Below, in pieces: positions 1-10,557 of a stretch of 64,000 nt of DNA; the first letter of the stretch is position 1, and each line of letters opens with the position of its first letter. Made by a program: the position numbers and the translations under genes. The notes beneath the pieces were generated by a model. That model saw only the letters and a list, made by a program, of their open reading frames with translations. It was not told the DNA's origin and did no database searches. The stretch spans positions 128,966 to 192,965 of the forward strand of contig CAWHYW010000031.1 of the NCBI GenBank assembly GCA_963833675.1, read 5' to 3'. Source of the stretch: DASQDN01 sp963833675. GTDB lineage: Bacteria; Acidobacteriota; Terriglobia; Bryobacterales; Bryobacteraceae.

Positions 1-859
1 ACGCTGAGCCGCTGCTGCCGATCACCAGAGCAAGCATGGACCTTGAGCAAAGCAATCCGAAAGTTTTAGCCGTTTCTGTCATGGGCGGATATCAGTATGC
101 CGATGTGCCCTCCATGGGGCCGAGCGTCATTGTTGTCACAAACGGTGATCGCGAGCTTGCTGAGAAACAAGCGAAGCATTTCGGAGACCTGCTTTGGGCT
201 GACCGGGAAAAGATTAAACTCAATATCCCCGACGCCGCCGCAGCCGTGAAACAGGCCATGGCCGCCGCCAAATTTCCAGTGGCATTATTCGATACCGGCG
301 ACAACGTCGGCGGCGGATCATGGCGGACAGTACGTTCATCCTCGACGAACTGGTAAAACAAAAGGCTTCCGGTTGGGTGATGACCATCGCAGACCCTGCC
401 GCCGTCCACTCCGCGGCGAAACTGGGCATCGGCGCAGACTTCGCGATGCCCGTTGGAGGAAAAACAGACAACCTGCACGGCAAGCCGGTCGCTATCCGCG
501 GCAAAGTGAAGTCGCTTCACGATGGAGCGTTCATCGAACCCCAAGTGCGCCATGGTGGCGGACGATACCTCAACATGGGACCGACGGCAGTCATCGAAGT
601 AGAGGGAGGCACACGCGAGGATCAAAATCTTCTGGTCCTCACGACGCGGCGAATCGCTCCCTACAGCATGCAGCAGTTGATTAGCCTGGGCATCTATCCG
701 GAGCGTCAAAAAATTCTCGTAGCGAAAGGAACCGTCGCGCCAGGGCTGGCTACGAGCCCGTCTCAGCAGAAATCATTCTGGTCGATTCGCCCGGATCGAC
801 CGCGGTCAATCCGGCGCGATTCACATTCCACAATGTTCCAAAAGACCTCTGGGGACTAG
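1..859 (+). pseudogene. M81 (MlrC-like) metallopeptidase, 3' part, frameshifted
   Basis: The gene enters from outside the window, and coding starts at base 1. The protein resembles the microcystinase-C/M81 family, which are zinc peptidases acting on small cyclic or modified peptides. Family signatures seen are GGYQYADVPSMGPSVIVVT near the left edge, then FDTGDNVGGGS, STFILDELVKQKASGWVMTI and the C-terminal domain with PVGGKTD and GGRYLNMGPTAVIE. The reading frame changes twice. Near base 318 the GGGS(G)DSTF block switches frame. Near base 742 one missing C would restore APRAGYEPVSAEIILVDSPG and the natural end HNVPKDLWGL. It converges on the SelA-like gene with 2 bases between them, and the same pairing recurs at 48.5-51 kb. 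Whether the breaks are real or consensus errors cannot be decided from sequence alone. Confidence 0.8.
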
Positions 860-861
860 CA

Positions 862-2048
862 TTAAAGGTTTCCCAGAACTTCGGCCATGCGCCAGCCTAC
901 AATCCGTTCTTCGCCCGGATTGAGCATGTAGGACGCCAGCGTAATCTCGTCCGCCGACGCATTCACCTCAACGCTCGGTTCGCCGTCTCGGAGTCGTTTG
1001 GCGCATTCCTGATAGCTGATCGGTAGGGATTTGTCCCACTTGACGCGAAGATAAGGCACTGGGTGAGCTCCAGGATATGCCGGCACATACACTTCTGCCG
1101 TGACACCCGAACCTTCTTCAGATCGCGCGCAACATTCTGCATCATGCTGGTCCAGAGCTTCTGATCCGCCGCATGGTCTCTCTTCACATAGACCTCGACT
1201 GCAGCCAGCAGCCCCATGATCTCTTCCTTGCCGACTTTCGCCGTTCGCGCGATCGTGTCTGAGTACGGATTATTATTCAAGTGCGCGGCCTCGATCAGGT
1301 CGCTCCGCCCCAATAGCAAACCCGATGACTGTGGCCCGTGCAGACCCTTACCGCCGCTGAATCCAACGAGATCGAAGCCCTGCTTCACAAGAGCATTCAA
1401 GTTGTCCGCCGGCGGCAACTCGGCGGCTGCGTCGTTGAACACTGGGATGCCTGCGCTCTTGCCCGCCGCCAGAAATTCCTTCGCCGACACCTTTCCCTTC
1501 GGCTCCTCGATGTTCACCCAGTACAGCATCGCCGTCTGTGGACCGATCGCGGACTTCAACTGCTCGGCCGTTTCCACTTCGACAATCTTCGCTCCGGTCG
1601 TCCGGCACGCATGGTCGAAGCCGCTTCGGTGCTGCCGCACGATGACGACTTCATTCTTCATGCCCGTCGTATCAGGCAGCCGCTTGATCTTCTGCGGATC
1701 CTTTCCGGCGATACAGGCGGCGCTAGCGAGGAGAATACTGCCGGCCCCGCCTGAACTAATCATGGCAGCGGGAACACCCACCAGTTTCGCAATCCGAGCG
1801 CCCGCGGCGCGTTGCAATTCCCCCAACGGCACGAAGTACCGCGAAGCTTCGAGCATGGCATCACGCGCCTGCGGCACAAGCAGCGATCCCGTCAACGTCG
1901 TGTACGTGCCCGCTGCGTTGATCAGTGGCCGTACACCGAGCTGACGATAGATTTCTCCATGCAGCGAAGCGAGTTGCGCCGCGTATGTCCTTCGCGGAAG
2001 CAGTGCCGCCGCCAACGGACTAAGAAGCAGACTTCTACGATTGATCAT
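862..2048 (-). CDS. SelA-like PLP-dependent enzyme with export signal (one frameshift)
   Basis: The fold is that of type I PLP enzymes related to L-seryl-tRNA selenium transferase (SelA). The likely PLP lysine lies in GFSGGKGLHGPQSSGLLLGR. Other family blocks are PLINAAGTYTTLTGS and AMISSGGAGSILLASAA. The N-terminus MINRRSLLLSPLAAALL has a twin-arginine-like signal, unlike cytosolic SelA, so it is probably exported; true selenocysteine synthesis is unlikely. The start at 2048 overlaps the TonB receptor stop by one base (TAATG), implying translational coupling. A frameshift near 1100-1115 separates the last 76 residues, which begin VYVPAYPGAHPVPYLRVKWD. The substrate is unknown; an amino acid or aminoacyl lyase/transferase role is an inference from the fold. 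Confidence 0.8.
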
Positions 2049-5000
2049 TACCACTCCAATCGGAACACCAGCAAATGATTCGGTTGCGCCGTCCCCACAT
2101 CCGAGAACCCGCCGCGAGTCTCCGTGCCGATCCGGCCGAAGTTCGCGCAGATTCTGCAGATTGTAGGTCGAGTCGGGGTTCGCGAAGTTCGGACTCTTGA
2201 ACGGATTGTTCATGTCCCAGCGCAAAATAAAGCGCGCTCGCTCAAAGAAACTCCATTGCTTGGAAAGCGAGAACTGCGGCCAGGAAAGGCCCGGGGCCTT
2301 CGACAACGTTGCGGCCCATCGTTTCCGGCCGTGAACGGAGCCGGATACGCGAACGCGGCGGCATTCAGAGTACGGGACTTGCGCCTGTGTCGGGAAACGG
2401 TCCGGTCCGATATCCCAGTCCGCGACAACCGGATCGACACCCGGGACCAGATTCGGCCGCGATGCACCCGGCAAATAGTTGTACGGGCTTCCTGCGAAAG
2501 ATACCGTGAACGGCGGCCCGGACTGCATCGTCTGTGTATACGCAAAGTCCCAGCCGCCGAGCATAGCGTCCAACACGCCACCCTGATTCATGAACTTTCG
2601 TCCTTTCCCAACGGCAGCTCATACGTCATCACACTGACGAACCGGTGCCGGATGTCGTAATTCGCGCGGCCTTTCTCCAGCGCGCGGTTATAGAACGTTA
2701 TCCCGCTCATGTCGCCATCTGCGTCGCCGTTGTTCAGCGCTTTCGAGAACGTATAGAACGCATTCAACACCAAGCCCGCCGAGTATCGCTTTTCTCCCGT
2801 AGCGTGACCCCGTGATACGAGGTATCTCCGTAGTTCGAGTAATGACGAATCGCCCCGAACTGCGGATAAGGCTTGTAATTCTGGCTCGATTGGAAGATCG
2901 TCCGCAGCACATTTTGGTCGGTGGAGATGTTCAGCGGAATTTGGTTGATGTCCCACCCGTTCAGCAGCCCCACTCCGCGCGACCCTTGATAGGTAGCTTC
3001 CATCAGCCAGTTCTGCGTGAAATTCCACTGGAATCCGCCGGACCAGTTCATGATGTACGGCATCCGCATGTTCGGGTCAAACCAGGACGCGTTTCGGTTC
3101 GTAAAATTGGTGCCGGAGTACGGAACCGACCCATCGGGAGCGACGTTGAAGTTCAACGGACGGCGGTCCCTGGCTCAGGTAAAACACCGGCCGTGGGTCT
3201 CCGGTAGGCGCCTGCACGGAAGCAGTCGCGAAGTATTCTTCGAAAGTTCGTGTTCAGCGGTATACGCCATCAGATCCTGTGTGATCAGACCGAAAGATGA
3301 CCGGAATACGAAGTTGGGTTTGACCTGCCAAGCAAGGCCAACGCGTGGTTGGAAGTTGTTCAAGTCCTTCGAAGCCAGGGCGCCGGTCGGATGTGTGATC
3401 GCGCCCTTACGTCCGCTAATCGGGTCGATAGCATTCGGATCGAATTGCGATTGCTGCCCGTACTTCGTGCTGAACGGCGACTCATAACTCCAACGCAGTC
3501 CGAGGTTCAAAGTGATATTGCGAGCCACCTTGAAATCGTCCTGAACGTAGAAGGAGTGTGACCACCAGCGCGGCAGCCACGTAGCGACCGCCTGCGTAAA
3601 TTCCGCGTTGCTCACCGATCCGAGCAGCAATGCCGCGAAAGCCACACCAGTATTTGGACGGAACGGGAAATCGGTAGCGCCGAAACGGTATGAGCCGGAG
3701 GGCAACGACGATGCGAGCGAGTTGTAACGCGTGCGAATCACCTCGTAGCCGACCTTCAAGGTGTGTTTGCCAAGGATTTTCGTCAGGTTCTCCTGGACCG
3801 TGAAATCCTCCCCAACTTCCTGCGAAGCGGAGAGGCCACTGTTATCCTGCCGGAAGAATGTCGTGCCGGCCGTGCAGGTCGATTGGTTATTGCAATATTG
3901 GAAATTGGGGAAGGTCGCGTCACTTACGCCCGGAATGCCGAGTTGGCCCGCCCAGCCCTGATTCAACGTGCTCGGGAACACCGTTCCCCTTCGGCGGTTA
4001 TACCCGAATCGAACTTCGTTGATGGTCGTTGGTCCAATCGTATACGTATCGGACAGGACGGTGTTCCGTTGGTCAATCGGAATCGGGACTGCGCGCCAGT
4101 CGTAATCCTCCCAGGCGATTTCGGGCGACAATCTGTCGCGCCAGGAGCGATGTCTGACCTGCGAGTATCGACCAAACATTTTGTGGTTTGCCGAAAACTG
4201 CTGATCGATTTTCGCGTCGAATCGCGTACGATAGGACCGATAATTTGTCGGCGTGATCAGGTTATTTGTCGGCCCAAGACCAAGGTTGAGCGCGTATTGC
4301 TTATTGTTCTCTGGCGTATAAGGATTGTGGCTGAGAAAATTCTTTACCGCCGGATCGAACCGTGACGCCGGGACTTGATTATTTGGAAACGGCAGCCGGT
4401 ACCAGCATTCGGCTTGTCCCGAGGGGCACCCGGAATTCGGCCCAAAAGCCGTTGTGGCCGGATCGAAAATAGGGTTCAAGCCAGCGAAATTGCCCGCCAG
4501 CATGTCCGCTGAAGGCACCGCATTTGTCGCCGTTTCACCGCCCTTTTCATGATGTCGCTGGAAGCCGAAGAACCAGAACGTCTTGTCCTTACCGTTGTAG
4601 ATCTTGGGAATGTAGACCGGACCGCCCAGTGTTGCCGACAGTTCGTGATACGTAAACGGGTTATTGCGCGGCAATTGCTCGAGATAGGTGCGATGAATGA
4701 GTTCCTTCTTGATATAGCGGTCTTCCGCCGAGCCATGAAACTGATTCGTGCCGCTTTTGAATACGGTCGACAGCAGCCCGCCTGCCGAGTGCCCAAATTC
4801 TGCCGGCATACCCGTCGTGAAGAGCTTCACCTCCTGCAAGGCGTCGATTGTGGTCGATGTCACTTGGTTCGTGCTGCCAATCATCGACCGCACCGGTTCC
4901 TTGCCGCTGACGCCATCGAGCGTATAGCCGATCGCGCGCTCACGCTGTCCAACCACGTGCTGACCGTTGATATTCGAGGTAGACGGTAGATAGAGAAGAA

Positions 5001-5451
5001 TCCGGAATGCATATTTCTGAAGCACCGGAATCTTGACGATCGTGTCGCCTTCCATGATCTGGCCGGTCGAAGTCGTCTCGGTCTCCAGCAGCGGCGCCGA
5101 TCCCGTGACGTTAATCGATTCCGTCACGGCGCCGACTTCGAGCTGTACATCGATGCGAGGCTGCTCGCTCGTGCGGAGAATGACTCCTTCGCGTACATAC
5201 CGCTTGAACCCTTGAGCCTGCACGGTGAGCGTATAGGTGCCCGGTTTGAGGTTCGGCACATAATACGCACCCTCAGCATTCGTTTCGCCGTTTGAGACGA
5301 ACTGGGTTTCGGTATTGACGATGCTGACGGACGCTCCAGGAACGATCGCCCCGGTATTGTCGGTGATGGTCCCGACAACCGTAGCGGTACCAGTCGTTTG
5401 GGCGAACGCGACAGAGACGAGTGAGAGGACAGTTAGGATATATTTGCACAT
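2048..5451 (-). CDS. TonB-dependent receptor 1, Oar-like, frameshifted
   Basis: This is an outer-membrane receptor of the large Oar/CarboxypepD_reg class common in Solibacterales. The ATG at 5451 is preferred over an upstream TTG; a GGAG lies about 10 bases upstream. The signal peptide is MCKYILTVLSLVSVAFAQ. It is followed by a carboxypeptidase-regulatory beta-sandwich (GTITDNTGAIVPGASVSIVN, then GTYTLTVQAQGFK), a plug (GYTLDGVSGKEPVRSM) and a long barrel region. The first 740 or so residues are continuous. The 3' third changes frame several times: a compensating pair between about 3,160 and 3,240, then near 2,780, 2,590 and 2,150. The reconstructed C-terminus ends VFRLEW with the aromatic residue typical of the family. 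The stop overlaps the downstream SelA-like start. The ligand is unknown. Confidence 0.85.
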
Positions 5452-5727
5452 CGCACGCAACTCCAAAGCTGACTATCTGAAATTGGAAAACTAAACCCGC
5501 ATTGCAGAGGACTATATGCGAATGAGACAGCCCACGTCAAGAGGCCGCGACAGAGGCCGCGCCGCTTCGGTCACTTTCGCCCAATCAGAGCCGCGAGCGC
5601 CAGCGAGCCGGAGGTTCTGTCGTAGTCCCATAAAGTACGCGATGCGCGGCTACATCATGCAGCCACGTGAGGCGAGCCGCGACTCCTTCAAGCCGACGGA
5701 CACGCCCGTTTCTCGACAAAATCCAAT

Positions 5728-5770
5728 GTCCTCATATGCATGAGTGACGCATAATAATATGCATGAGGAC
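5728..5770 (+). promoter_or_regulatory. Repeat cluster at the vapB start, possible autoregulatory operator
   Basis: ATATGCATGAG occurs twice as a direct repeat, at 5734-5744 and 5757-5767, one copy every 23 bases. Each copy contains the palindrome ATGCAT. GTCCTCAT at 5728-5735 is the inverse of ATGAGGAC at 5763-5770. The second copy covers the vapB start codon at 5763. VapB antitoxins generally repress their own operon through palindromes around the promoter and start, so an operator is plausible. No footprint or expression evidence exists here. Confidence 0.4.
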
Positions 5771-5953
5771 CACCCTGATTATCGACGACACTTTGTTGGA
5801 ACGCGCGAGGCAGGCAACAGGCATTCAAGAGAAACCGCTCTGGTCAGAGCGGGTTTGGAAGCATTGATTGCGCGCGAGGCCAGCAAACGTTTGGCGGAGC
5901 TCGGCGGAACTCAGCCAAAGATCTCAAACATCCCACGACGGCGCATCGGGTAA
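5763..5953 (+). pseudogene. vapB: VapB-type antitoxin, frameshifted
   Basis: The start MRTTLIIDDTLLERARQATG is the ribbon-helix-helix N-terminus of small VapB antitoxins. The family continues with a TALVRAGLEALIAREASKRL helix that binds the VapC groove. Here that helix is one frame away: the N-terminal frame stops after 34 codons (EKPLWSERVWKH). Adding one A to the AAA run near 5831-5834 restores EKTALVRAGLEALIA and carries on to KISNIPRRRIG. The repaired protein would be about 63 residues, a normal size. Its stop TAA overlaps the vapC ATG by one base, as expected for a coupled toxin-antitoxin pair. A homopolymer miscall or a real loss of the antitoxin are both possible. Confidence 0.75.
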
Positions 5954-6384
5954 TGGTCCTCGTCGATACTTCCGTCTGGATTGCTCATCTTCGCGACCGA
6001 CAGGCTCTTCTTGTGGATCTTCTGGGTGGGGGCCTGGTCGTCATACATCCGTTCGTCACGGGTGAGCTCGCGTGAGGAAACGTAACCGGTCGGGCCTCCT
6101 TTCTCGCAGACCTCACTGCGTTGCCCTCCGCCACAAGTGCGTCCCACGCCGAGGTGATGCGCCTTGTCGAAGCTCGCAAACTCTGGGGACGCGGTCTGGG
6201 TTGGATCGATGCGCGCCTGCTCGCTTCAGCGCTCCTCTCGCATTGCCGGCTGTGGACACTCGACAAGCGGCTTGGATCGGCGGCTTCCGAACTGGGAGTA
6301 GCCTGGAAGAATCACGGCGCGGCAAGGGCGCGTTTCAAAGCGGATCACACAGATAATTCAAAGCGGGAACCACCAAACCCTTAA
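5953..6384 (+). pseudogene. vapC: VapC-type PIN-domain toxin with in-frame TGA
   Basis: PIN-domain RNases of the VapC family cleave tRNA or rRNA and are held inactive by VapB. All four acidic residues expected in the active site are visible: Asp in MVLVDTSVWIAHL, Glu in VTGELA, Asp in GLGWIDARLLAS and Asp in WTLDKRLG. The frame is continuous from 5953 to 6384 except for a TGA at 6073-6075. Related VapC proteins usually have a cysteine there (GELACGN), so this is a one-base TGC to TGA difference. The 3' end meets the DUF1501 gene, the two stops overlapping. With this stop and the damaged vapB the module is probably inactive, unless the base is a sequencing error. Confidence 0.7.
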
Positions 6385-7761
6385 GCCAAAATCTCTTCAA
6401 TCACATTTCCCTCAACATCCGTCAACCGGAAGTCCCGACCGCTATAGCGATACGTAAGCCGCTTGTGATCGATCCCAAGCAAGTGCAACACCGTCGCATG
6501 CAGATCATGTACGTGACAGCGCTTCTCAGCCGCCTTGAAGCCGAAATCGTCGGTAGCGCCGTAAGTCATTCCGCCTTTCACACCTCCGCCCGCCAGCAGC
6601 GTGCAAAAGCCATGAACATTGTGATCGCGCCCGTTACCGACCTTCTCCAGTCCGCTGTTTTGGATCATCGGAGTCCGCCCGAACTCACTTCCGACGATCA
6701 GCAGCGTATCTTCGAACAGCCCCGCGAGTCTTCAAATCTTCGATCAACGAAGCGATCGGTCCATCTGCGCGCATGCGCAAGCTTCGCGTGGAGCCGGATA
6801 TCGTCGTGACTGTCCCAGGGTTGAAAGTTCCCGAAGTAAACCTGCACCATCCGAGTCCCGCGTTCCACAAGACGCAACGCAGTCAGACATCCTCGACCGA
6901 AATCCGTATCGCCATACCGCGCGCCGAGCGCCGACTCTCCTTCGAAATATCGAACACCTCCGGCGCTTCCGACTGCATGCGGAAAGCAACCTCCATCGGT
7001 CTGGATGCCCGCTTCCAATTCCGGCTGATGCCCGACACGGCGCAGATAAGATCTGATTCACCTTATCCAGCAGCGACAATTGATCTCTTTGTTCGCTCGT
7101 ACTGTAAGTCTGTGTTGTGGATATTCGCCAGCAGCTTGTCCGGCTCTCTTTCGCCGCTCGGAATGTACGTCCCCTGATAAACCGATGGCAGGAACGTCGA
7201 ACTCCACAGCTGCGCGCCCAGCACCGGATATCCCGGACACAATACCACGAACCCTGGCAGATTCTGATTCACCGTTCCCAACCCGTACGTCACCCACGAC
7301 CCCATCGACGGACGTCCCGTCAGCCCATGGCCGCAGTTCATCATCAGCAGCGAAGGGCCATGATTCCCGTTATCCGAATACATCGACCGGATAACGCAGA
7401 TATCGTCGATCACCGAAGCCACACGCGGGAAAATCTCGCTTACCTCTGTCCCGCTCTGGCCGTATTTCTTAAACTCAAACGGTGATCGCATCAGGTTGCC
7501 CGAGGCGCGATCCGTCTGTAATCTTGGGCCCAGGCATCGGCTCGCCGTCGTGCTTCGTCAGCATCGGCTTCGGGTCGAACGTGTCGATGTGCGACATCCC
7601 GCCGTTCAGAAACAGGAAAATGACACGCTTCGCTTTCGGCGCAAAATGAGGAGCCTTCGGAGCAAGCGGCCCGGCGCCGCGCCTCAGCATGCAAGACGTT
7701 AATAAGTCCCAGAGTGCCGAATCCGGCCCCCATCGCTCGCAGACGCGTCCCGTCGATTCAT
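6381..7761 (-). CDS. DUF1501 (sulfatase-like fold) protein, frameshifted
   Basis: DUF1501 proteins have an alkaline-phosphatase/sulfatase-like fold, are exported by Tat, and are usually encoded next to DUF1549/DUF1553 cytochromes in Planctomycetes and Solibacterales. The start at 7761 gives MNRRD followed, after a frame change, by AMGAGFGTLGLINVLHAEA. Then come KRVIFLFLNGGMSHIDTFDP, NGNHGPSLLMMNCGHG and GRPSMGSWVTYGLG. The C-terminal part carries TYGATDDFGFKA, HDLHATVLHLLGIDH and LTYRYSGRDFRLTDV. At least four frame changes occur (about 7,700, 7,480, 7,060 and 6,690). It starts 10 bases after the stop of the upstream cytochrome gene, so the two are co-transcribed. The biochemical role of the family is not established. 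Confidence 0.8.
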
Positions 7762-7771
7762 CGCAACCCTC

Positions 7772-10420
7772 CTAATTCACTGAACTGAATTCGGTCGACG
7801 TCAGCAGCACCTGCATGTACTGCGGCCACGCCTGTTCCCGCTTCGCCACAAACGTCAGTGCCAAGTTCAACCTCGGACACGCTCGGCTCGCGTCCAAACA
7901 GCAACTCGTAGGCCCGCTGTATTCGAGCGGCATCGTCACTCTCGCCTCGCCAGCCGGTCCGCCAGAGCCTTGGCCTGCTTCGCCACAAAACCATTATTCA
8001 TGAAATACAGCCGCTGCATCGGACCGACCGTAACCAGGCGCTGCTCGCTGGTGGCATTCGGATTCGGGAAATCGAACAACGCCAGCTCCGCATCGGGCTT
8101 CGTCCGTGCCAACCAGCCGCATAAACCGTCCGTCGACGATTCGTCGTCTCCGAGCGGAATCGACGGGCCTCCCATCGAAAGGTCCAGATTCCCGGAAACC
8201 GCCAGCAGCGATCGCGCAACGCTTCGGCATCCAGCCGCTGCTCGCAGGTTGGCCCGCCATAACAAACGATTAGCCGGGTCCTGCGCCAAGTTCTTCTCAT
8301 CGATGTCCGTGCTCAATTGATACGTGGCCGAAAGCATGATCTCGCGATGCATCGCCTTGATTGACCAACCACCTTCAACGAATCTCGCCGCCAGGTAATC
8401 GAGCAGTTCCGGATGCGTCGGTCGCTCTCCCAACTGGCCGAAGTTCGACGGCGTTCCCACCAGTCCCATGGCCGAAATGATGCTGCCAGATCCGATTCAC
8501 CATCACTCGTGCAAACAGCGGATTCGAAGCATTGGCGATCAGGTTCGCCAGTTCCAATCGGCCGCTGCCGGACCGGAAAAGGCACGGTCTCCCTTCGATA
8601 GAGCACGTGAGATACCCGCGCGGAGCAATCTCGCCCTGGTTCTTCTCATCGCCTCGAATGTAGACCTTGATATCCGCCGGCTTTTGCCATCCCGAATCGT
8701 ATGCAGGAACGGATACTGCGGCGGCAGTTCCTTCTCCAGAGTCTTCAGACGAGCGTTCATCAGATTTCGTGATGCTCCCGCCACTCGTCCGACAGAAAGC
8801 GATCGATCTCCTTCGGACCGTAGTAGTACACACCGCCTTTGAAATCGAGGAAATCTTTCTTATACGGTTCTGAAGCCAGATCCCGCCACAGATAATACTT
8901 CTCGATCGGAAGCGACTCCAGATTCGTGTACTGCCGCGTCTTCTCATCCCGAACACCGGCCGCGCCCCCGAGCTTCACATAATTCCGATCGTCCATCGCG
9001 TGCTTGTCGGCAAACACACCGAGCACAAACGTCTGGAACTCATCTGCGAATCGCTGTACCTCGCTCCGATCCGCGTGCTTGGCAACCAGCTCATCCCAGC
9101 GATCCAGAAACTTATGGTCGCGTCCGGGAGTTTTCAAGAAGGCAACCCAGCGTTTCAGCGTGGTTTCGTCGAGCTTCACAGCCGCCGCATCCAGCGGACC
9201 GCCATTGATCACGTCCCAGGCACGCCATCAGATAGCGCGACGTCTTCGCTGCCAGCAGTTCGGTCAATTCCGTGCTGTGCTTCTGCACGAAATCGTCAAT
9301 TGCATTCTTTTGCTCTTCGATCTGCCTTCTTCTGCTTCTTCTGCGACTCGACCACGTCCGCGCTCGCCAGCGGGAACTTCATATTTTTCCGTGCTCTTGA
9401 ACACACCCAGCCAGCGAGTAAAAATCCTTCGTCGGGATCGGATCGTACTTGTGATCGTGACACCGCGCGCATCCGATCGTCAGTCCCAGAAACACCTGTC
9501 CCGTAACATCCACACGATCGTCTTCGTCCGGTCCCAGAGCATAGAACCCAAGCCCCGGAAGCAGCTTCTCCCGTTGCTTGCCTTCGCATCAGGTCGCCCG
9601 CGATCTGCGCCTTCACGAACACGTCATAAGGCATGTCGTCATTGAACGCCTGAATCACCCAGTCCCGATATCGGTACGCATTCGGAAACGGAGTATCCTT
9701 ACTCGCGCCGAGATCTCCATCCGAGTAGCGCGCAAGATCGAGCCAGTAACGGCCCCAGCGTTCTCCATAATGCGGCGACGCGAGCAGTCGATCGACAACC
9801 TTTGCGGAACGCATCAGGCGAGGAATCGTTCACGAATGCGTCCACTTCCTCCGGAGTCGGAGGAAGCCCGATCAGGTCGAATGTCGCTCTTCGGATCAGG
9901 GCGTGCTTGTCCGCCTGCCGGACCGGCTTCAGTCCCTTTTCTTCCAACTTTGCCCGGACGAAGCGATCGATATCAGTGACGTTCGCCTCTTGCTGCGGAA
10001 GCGACGGAACCGGAGGCTTGCTGACTGGCTGAAACGCCCAGTATTCGTCATGACTTGACCGGTGGCGACCGTCTCCGGCCAGACGGCCCCGGCCTTCACC
10101 CACGCTGTCAGATCGTTGATTTCCTGGTCCGGACAGCTTCCCTTGGGGAGGCATCTTGATCCGCGCGTGCGTTTTACGGACCGCCTGGATCAGCAGGCTC
10201 TTGTCCGGATCGCCGGCGATCACCACCGGACCATCCTGCCCGCCTTTCATCAGGTGTTCGCGCGGAATCCAGTTGCAAGGCCGCCCATCTTCGCCTTCGC
10301 ATGGCAAGCGAAGCAATTGTTCGCCAGCACCGGCCTGACGTGCTTTTCAAAGAAATCCGCTTGCTGCTGACCGGAGGCGGCGTTGCAAATGAGAAACGCC
10401 TGGTATCCCCACGAAAACAA
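7772..10420 (-). CDS. Planctomycete-type cytochrome c, DUF1549/DUF1553 protein, frameshifted
   Basis: Order of domains from the N-terminus: a probable signal (LFSWGYQAFLICNAASG); a planctomycete cytochrome c domain with heme motif CFACH after HVRPVLANN; a DUF1549 block with IDRFVRAKLEEKGLKPVR, RATFDLIGLPPTPEEVDAF and HYGERWGRYWLDLARYSDG; and DUF1553 with ANASNPLFARVMVNRIWQHH, RPTHPELLDYLAARFVEGGW and IMLSATYQLS. It ends WPQYMQVLLTSTEFSSVN. The family is thought to act in periplasmic electron transfer linked to polysaccharide or sulfated-substrate breakdown. The frame changes at least eight times, and the start (TTG at 10420) is uncertain because the first frame has no ATG. The downstream partner is the DUF1501 gene. 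Confidence 0.8.
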
Positions 10421-10557
10421 AATGTCGCTTCGGACTCACTGCAAATCGACTCTAACAAACCCGATTCCACGAGGTCAATTCGACTGATTTCACCTAAGGG
10501 CAGCGAGTACAGGGTTTGGAGGCAGATTGATTGCTAACCTAGAGAGAGAGAAGACCC

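Noticed and set aside
862..2048. True selenocysteine synthase (selA) and hence UGA recoding in vapC
   Set aside because: Both SelA-like proteins carry export signals, and no selB, selC or insertion element is visible. The UGA is better explained by error or mutation.
963..2591. A 542-codon open frame spanning the end of the TonB receptor and the SelA-like enzyme
   Set aside because: The first 160 codons mix receptor text from a shifted frame with unrelated text. The true receptor ends VFRLEW at 2048 and the enzyme starts at 2048, so the long frame is an artefact of a frameshift.
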